Source of the DNA: Siphonodentalium dalli
Lineage: Eukaryota > Mollusca > Scaphopoda > Gadilida > Siphonodentaliidae
Reading direction: 5' to 3'
Assembly (NCBI GenBank): GCA_032622095.1
Contig: CP136064.1
Location: forward strand, 129,319,605 to 129,383,604
DNA length: 64,000 bases
Both the position numbers and the translations under genes were made by a program. Below are positions 58,560-64,000 of this stretch, piece by piece. Within the stretch, counting starts at the first letter, position 1, and every line of letters starts with the position of its first letter. The notes beneath the pieces are model-generated. The model was not told where the DNA came from and ran no database searches. It saw only the letters and a program-made list of their open reading frames with translations.

Positions 58560-59242
58560 GTAGGTGTATATATTGTCTTCAAGCATCAATCAACGACATC
58601 TTTCGGAGATACACCTTTGAACAGTTATGTAGAAATGTGTATACTGAACACCAGCATGTGAAATGTTGCATTTTGGCGTGTCAAGACATTTAGTCGTCAC
58701 AAAATTTCGAAATTTTATCGAGGCGGCGTTATTTGTGTTTATAATTGAGTTTTTTTGTATAAAACTTCACCATTGGGCAGGAACTATTTTTAGGCGCAGG
58801 TAGGAAATTTTCCACACAAATTTCGCGTAATTAACCAACGGAAACAGCTGATATTGTTCACATTAGTTTCACCGCTTCGGCGTCTAAATTCTTGTTTGGA
58901 TAGGCAAATACTTGTGGTTTTGAGGAATTACTACCTTGAGCATAAAATAAAGAGAACACCTATGGTTTCTCGAATAGTATATACCTGAAATATAAACGGA
59001 GTTAAATATACCGATGGATTTAAATCCTTGATCAGTACAGTGCCTTGATTGGAAAATTTGCCATTTAAAAAAATCACACTTTCAACTTTGACGCTCAGTA
59101 GAATATCGTGTTGATGGGTTAACTTGGTGATCAGTGTTTGTCAGCTGTCACCGGCCTAATTACTGCATGGGGTTTTCTTGAAGCTTTTATCGCTTAAAGG
59201 TATACCCAATCCGATTCGATGGTCAACATATCATCAGATTCT

Positions 59243-59278
<36 letters not shown>

Positions 59279-59560
59279 TTCTTGAAATACAGTTATCATA
59301 ATAGATTAATTGCCAAAAAATAATGCTAACCACTGTCAACTTTAGTATAACATTGCCCAAAGAGTGTTATACATCAACATTTTGTTCAACGTAATTTGGT
59401 ATCGAGAGTGTCGGTCGGCATCCACGAATATTTGCTTGGCCGCCAAATATTCGAGATGGTGAAAATAGCAGATATCAAAACTCAAAATCTTATCACTCTA
59501 GACTTTGTTCGGTGGGTTCCTCGACTCAAATATAATATTTTTTACCCCTGAAGCAGAAGA
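58560..59560. repeat. composite repeat related to the 31-33-kb locus
   Basis: 58560-58740 matches 31597-31785 (CATCAATCAACGACATCTTTCGG, TTTTATCGAGGCGGCG). 59190-59560 matches 31100-31430 inverted. An AAC trinucleotide run (about 59238-59277) is the expanded counterpart of the TTG run at 31329. The 0.45-kb middle part is unique. Confidence 0.75.
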
Positions 59561-60097
59561 AATAGTAATATGGGAGCGTTAAATCGGATTATGCATATTT
59601 AATTAATATTTTACTCGTTTTCTTAACGACTAGCCCCTGTTGTGGTAACCGCGGTTTTACCGCGCGATAGCAGTAAAACTTCCGGTTATTATATGTTACA
59701 TGTTCTAAAAGAGTTCTCATATAATTATAATCTGAGTTCTTTCAATCAAGTGCAATTACAATTCTAACCTTAACGTGTGGGCTTATGATTGCCACAGAAG
59801 AACAAAATGTAAATTTTGTCCAGAAATTATTGATCTACAAAGGAGCGGATTGCAGTTATAGAGTTTGATGTAATTTCCTGTGATGTGATCATAGACACCA
59901 TTCCATTAGGCCAATGTCAGTTATCTATGTTCAATAATTCACACGGCTGTCACTCTGTATCTAGACTATCAACATTATAACTATGTGGAGTCAGTTTCCA
60001 TGCAATGCAGATGTCAGACGTTGTATATATGTTCGGGGACCGAATTGGCATTAATGCAGCATCTCATAATATACCCCACTTGATGTTTCCGGTTTAA
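59561..60097. other. spacer, no recognised gene
   Basis: A short GC hairpin (CCGCGGTTTTACCGCG) lies near 59650. TTAAATCGGATTATGCAT near 59578 is also inverted near 26354, next to another repeat copy. Confidence 0.4.
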
Positions 60098-60490
60098 CCC
60101 TTTACCCAACAAACCGGCCAAAACCGGCCAAATAAAGCTTCAACAGCCTAAAATATCTTCGGTCTGTCTCAATAGAACCATACAAATATGGATATCATTG
60201 GAACCGGCTCCTTGACCACATTGTGATAGGTACAGTTATGCCCTGTGCCAATGCATTCTCTTATATATGCGAGTCGACCATAGGTCGCCTCGCATATATA
60301 AGAGAATGCATTGGCCTAAAAAAAATCTTTTTTTTAACACTTTTTACCATTTTTTCTTACATTCTTTAACAATTTTATAATTTTTAATGTGTTAAGCCAA
60401 TGCATTCTCTTATATATGCGAGGCGACCTATGGTCGACTCGCATATATAAGAGAATGCATTGGCACAGGGCCGTTCTGTTGGGTAAAGGG
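60098..60490. mobile_element. piggyBac-like MITE with TTAA duplication and two nested palindromes
   Basis: Ends CCCTTTACCCAACA and TGTTGGGTAAAGGG are perfect inverses, flanked by TTAA at 60094-60097 and 60491-60494. Terminal CCC with TTAA duplication is typical of the piggyBac superfamily. Inside are two palindromes of about 67 bp (about 60248-60315 and 60398-60465), each beginning CCAATGCATTCTCTTATATA and centred on GTCGACCATAGGTCGCC or its complement. They form an inverted pair around a T-rich spacer. There is no ORF. Confidence 0.9.
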
Positions 60491-60494
60491 TTAA

Positions 60495-61139
60495 TGTAGA
60501 AGCGTGACATATTTATGCCGTATTAGGAATAAAATATTATCGATGACTGAATGTGAATTTAGATTACTGAGAGTTATCTGTCATCCGTCACTAATCGCTG
60601 CCTGGTTCATGGGTTGTTATAGATCATGCATGTGAATCTCTACTAATAGTGCATGCAGCGGTCAAAAGCCAAAAGTGAGCGGGTACCCCTACCCACGGTA
60701 GAACAAGTTGAAACCAAATTTTTTTGAAGGAAAAATATATACTGTTGAGAAAATTATAGTAAAAAAATAACGGAATTGGTGGTGACTATTGTCAAATCGA
60801 CGATGAACGATACCCACCAGTGACTTTCCCCCAGAAATTAACATTTTTGGTAAAGCGAGTCCTGCGGCTATGTCAGGGCTATGTCCTAACTTATTTTCCA
60901 ACAGTGTTTCACCCCCGTGTACGTGGTATCGCCAAACCCGAGCGTGTTACCAAACCAGACCATGCCGTTTTGATAACTGAAAATATTTTCCCTCAGATGC
61001 AGGGGGAGGGGGGTCGCGCAAAAAAAATCCGACACAAGGCCGGGGGTGGAGGGGGGGGGGTCGCAGCTCCCGAAAACACGTTTTTTCCGGTGTTTGCTGG
61101 TGCTTGCAATTTTTTTCCTTTTGCCCTTTTTTGACCTAA
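60495..61139. other. spacer with G homopolymers
   Basis: G-rich runs lie at about 60999-61020 and 61047-61060. ORFs on both strands (60689-61134) show no domain. Confidence 0.4.
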
Positions 61140-62551
61140 TTACAAGCTGTTTAGCCTATATAATGATTGTTTTGATGTGTTATGATCTAAATAACACCTG
61201 TAGTGTACACACAAGATATTAGGTACAGTTCCCTGTGGTCAGGTTGGCCTCATAATTTTTTTTATTATTTGATCCCTTCTAATACTAAGTAAACCTTCGT
61301 GAAATTTTTAACTGCCCTGGCCCACATGGGTTGGATAACCACTTGGTATGTAAATATATTATAATGAACTCTAAAGACAAATAAACCACATATAATTCAG
61401 TAAGTAAAATAAAATATCACATCACCACTATCTTTGGTATCAAACAGAAATTCAACTCTCCAAGTCTGATATGAAACTGAAATAATGTGTAAAATAAATG
61501 TAGAACATGCCTGGTCTCTAATCTATAAACATGTTTCTGGCACAAAGTTACTAATACTATAAAAGACAAAAGTGCTATTCTACAGTGTTACATATCCAAT
61601 TATTAATGAACAGACATTCACATGGATCTCAATCAGTCTCAATAGCATTTTATTAGTAAAACATGACTGTCTTTCACTTGTGAAATAATGAGATATTATT
61701 TATTTATATGCGCTATTCTACAACCATTTAGTTATTGTTAATATTAAAATGATCCATCTAACCACGTACACTGCATATTGTAAAACAGGCAAGAAACAGT
61801 TTGATAAGTGTCTAGTCTGAAATACTTGGGTAATTTTGTGCCAGAAAATGTAATCAAAGTTTCTTGTTAAACTCATTCATGTCTTAATCCAGATTAGATA
61901 CAGATTTTGTAAGTCACTTTGCACAACGATAATTGAAACTTCACCTGAGTTTAAATTAACTTAAATAATTCTTCAATCAGCTTCAACGTTTTTCAAAATT
62001 TAATTTAGAAATGTCAGTTGAACGACATCGATGATAAAATGAAAATGAATATATCTGATATATTTTGCATAGAAAGTCACTGCTACATCTGACTCCATTA
62101 AATACAATAAGATCGGCGTGGATCGGTCATAGGAAACTATATTAATACCACCAGTCAAAACACTTATAAGGACACACGTCCAATGGAAATATATAGGACA
62201 TACACTTTATGAAATGCCGCATAACAAAAAGAGCTGAACTCTCAGCACAAGCAATACACTCATATGAGATTTAAAACATTTATCTAGAAAACCCCATCTC
62301 AACCTGGGCAGCATATAATTTTCCGGTGTGTTGTTTGTTTACAACTTCACTTTAACTAGCAACTTTAAAAATTATATAAAGTAAACACGAGTGCATTTCA
62401 TGGATAAATGCACATTACACAAAGTCCAGTGCAAAGTCTGGAATAAATAATTAGAATAAAGTGTGTGGAGCGCGGCAGCGCTCCTCGCGTGACTTCGGTT
62501 GACCAACATGCATCCATACCCCATGTAAATGCAAGAAAGAATATCCATTAC
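61140..62551. other. repeat-poor AT-rich stretch, possibly a 3' UTR
   Basis: No inverted or tandem repeat was noticed in this 1.4 kb, unlike its surroundings. AATAAA words on the minus strand occur near 61695 and 61650. If the small ORF at 62552-62722 is real, this could be its 3' UTR. Confidence 0.3.
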
Positions 62552-62722
62552 TTAAATCACAGTTGCTGGAGTTTCTGACCGAAAATGAGCTTTTCTGACA
62601 GCATACTCAGATATAACAATAATAAAGACAAGTGATGTAAGCACACCCGGACAGAACGCCATGAACAACAAGAAAACCATAGTCAGAAATGGTAACGCCA
62701 CCAAGATCATATTATTAGCCAT
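62552..62722 (-). CDS. possible 56-residue membrane protein or terminal exon
   Basis: From ATG (62722) to TAA (62552) the frame reads MANNMILVALPFLTMVFLLF, then CPGVLTSLVFIIVISEYAVR, then a hydrophilic tail ending PATVI. There are two hydrophobic segments and a C-terminal T-V-I that fits a class I PDZ ligand. Against it: its 5' third shares a 32-bp exact word with the LINE region at 15123-15154, and AT-rich DNA often gives hydrophobic frames by chance. Confidence 0.25.
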   Translation of the reverse strand: MANNMILVALPFLTMVFLLFMAFCPGVLTSLVFIIVISEYAVRKAHFRSETPATVI

Positions 62723-62808
62723 AAATAGAAATTATAATAATACAAGAAAACCATAGTCAGAAATGGTAACGCCACCAATATCATTATTAGCCATAAATAT
62801 AAATTATA
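62660..62808. repeat. about 76-bp tandem duplication
   Basis: AAGAAAACCATAGTCAGAAA, then GGTAACGCCACCAA, then TTATTAGCCATAAATA occur twice (about 62666 and 62742). They match the 5' part of the small ORF. Confidence 0.85.
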
Positions 62809-63073
62809 ATACAATTATTCTATAAACTAGCTTTATGCGGGAAATTTTCATACTTCCATATTTCAAGTTTTCTCGTGTCATACATTACTTTCTTCAAACT
62901 GTCTTCTTTATTACACAAGCTGATAGGCCCGACTTCGCCCGGGCTGTTTCCCATCTGATTTCCGGTGAAAGGCGCGATTTGACCTTCAATTGACAATTTT
63001 GAAGGTCAAGGTAAGGTCGGAGTCATGATTTGACCCGTCCAAAACACTCCCCCGACAAAAGTCCCATAGGTAT

Positions 63074-63600
63074 CACAATTGCAGTTAGGCTCATCTCATA
63101 CTCGTCCATTCAGCGATATTCTGCTGCGCAGTTTGTTATAGCCTCCAGTATTCATTGAGCGTTGTAGCCCCAACTGTTATAATTCGCCTTTAGCAGGCGT
63201 ACTCTTGCCTCAGATTATTGAGATATTAGGTCACACGTAATCACATTAAATCGCATCGAAACATAGCAATTGTGTGGGCTGCATGGCGTGAATATGTAAT
63301 GAGAAATAAGGTCATACGTAATGACATTAAACTCAAGAAAACCCGCGAAAACAAAACAAAATCACATTTAATGTTTTAAGTTATTTCCTTCATAAAAAGA
63401 ATCTTTGTGATAATGAACCCTCTCAATACTTTAGAATATAGAATTAACATTAAAATAACAAAAATCTTCGGAACACAGAACCTTCGGAATAACGAACCTT
63501 CGGATTGGTGAACCTTCGGAATAGCGAACATTCAGAGAAATTTCGGAATAGTGGATCTTCGGGATAGTGAACCGGAATAGAGACATGCCCCCCAATATTC
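63074..63600. repeat. dispersed repeat family R with 16-bp minisatellite, copy 2
   Basis: Matches 43374-43892 in the same orientation, including the terminal GAACCTTCGGAATARC array (63473-63585), which is more degraded here. Confidence 0.85.
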
Positions 63601-64000
63601 ATATTATATGCCCAGAGTTCAAAGCTATGGACCCATAAAATTCTAAACTGGGCCCTTATAATATTGAACTCCAAATTGGAGCCCACACAGAACATCACTT
63701 AAGTCGACTGTACCTGTGTCATGTCCCAATGCGGGAGGGTCCATATATACCACAACATTCATATTATATGCCAAGAATTCAACGGTATGGGCCCACATAA
63801 TGACATTAAATCTCAAGAAAACCCGCGAAAACAAAACAAAATCACATTTAATGTTCTAAGTTAAGTTATTTCCTCCTGTATCTGTATCGGTGTGCGCGCA
63901 GGATCAGTTCGGATGTGAGCGCACACTCCATAAAAAGAATCTTTGTGAAAATGAACCCTCTCAAATTAGTCTCAATACTTTAGAATATAGAATTAACCTA
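63601..64000. repeat. partial tandem copy of family R
   Basis: CATATTATATGCC, ATTCAAMGSTATGGRCCCA and the AATGACATTAAATCTCAAGA to ATAGAATTAACCT stretch repeat 63321-63455 about 475 bp downstream. An insertion of CTGTATCTGTATCGGTGTGC through GTGAGCGCACACTCC, itself a short inverted repeat, lies at about 63876-63930. The copy runs off the window end. Confidence 0.75.

Overview
This is a eukaryotic, animal-type window of AT-rich, gene-poor DNA. Genes here have short exons, GT-AG introns and poly(A) signals. Most of the sequence is mobile-element debris: non-LTR retrotransposon fragments, inverted-repeat (foldback) DNA elements, minisatellites and tandem repeats. An animal universal stress protein gene (a family absent from vertebrates), a FLYWCH domain of the MULE-transposase type, and retrotransposon reading frames common in molluscs and cnidarians suggest a marine invertebrate, perhaps a mollusc. 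That assignment is inference.

Genes. The best-supported gene is a plus-strand universal stress protein (USP). Three exons can be read, at 17560-17640, 22626-22732 and 25455-25652. Splice phases match across both introns and the C-terminal ATP-binding motif is intact. Its first exon was not found. Weaker coding signals are a minus-strand membrane-like exon (505-718), a FLYWCH exon (3146-3452, minus), a terminal exon with poly(A) signals (3625-3802, minus), a terminal exon (51524-51611, plus), a repeat-containing acidic protein with an F-box-like segment (51854-52705, minus) and a very small possible membrane ORF (62552-62722, minus). Three C2H2 zinc-finger arrays are present, all broken: 40069-40830 (minus, eight fingers, lightly damaged), 47170-47830 (plus) and 48530-49440 (minus), the last two highly decayed.

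Layout. 0-13.7 kb: isolated exons, a FLYWCH-bearing element, and foldback and tandem repeats, including an element with TTTCGTGGCCACGAAA palindrome arms (9.6-10.85 kb). 13.75-17.05 kb: a long-inverted-repeat element holding a decayed LINE and a perfect 70-bp hairpin. 17.5-25.7 kb: the USP gene, whose introns hold a 3.3-kb inverted-repeat element and a foldback built of GATATC palindromes. 26.4-34.3 kb: a multi-copy repeat with a MITE inserted, a tandem array of about 150/300 bp, and a 1.76-kb inverted-repeat element with a 5-bp target duplication. 35.0-38.8 kb: minisatellites and a LINE split by a 1.5-kb foldback built of ACTTAAGT palindromes. 40-49.5 kb: zinc-finger arrays and a 3.8-kb inverted-repeat element. 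51.5-53.7 kb: two convergent gene ends and a higher-order tandem repeat. 54-64 kb: further repeats, a 1.7-kb foldback, and a TTAA-flanked MITE containing two nested palindromes.

The most unusual signal is a recurring architecture. Several unrelated-sequence foldback elements (about 9.6, 22.8 and 36.5 kb, perhaps also 1.4 kb) have terminal arms that are tandem runs of one short, individually palindromic motif, different for each element. For the 36.5-kb element the insertion site, an interrupted LINE frame and a 9-bp target duplication can be read directly.
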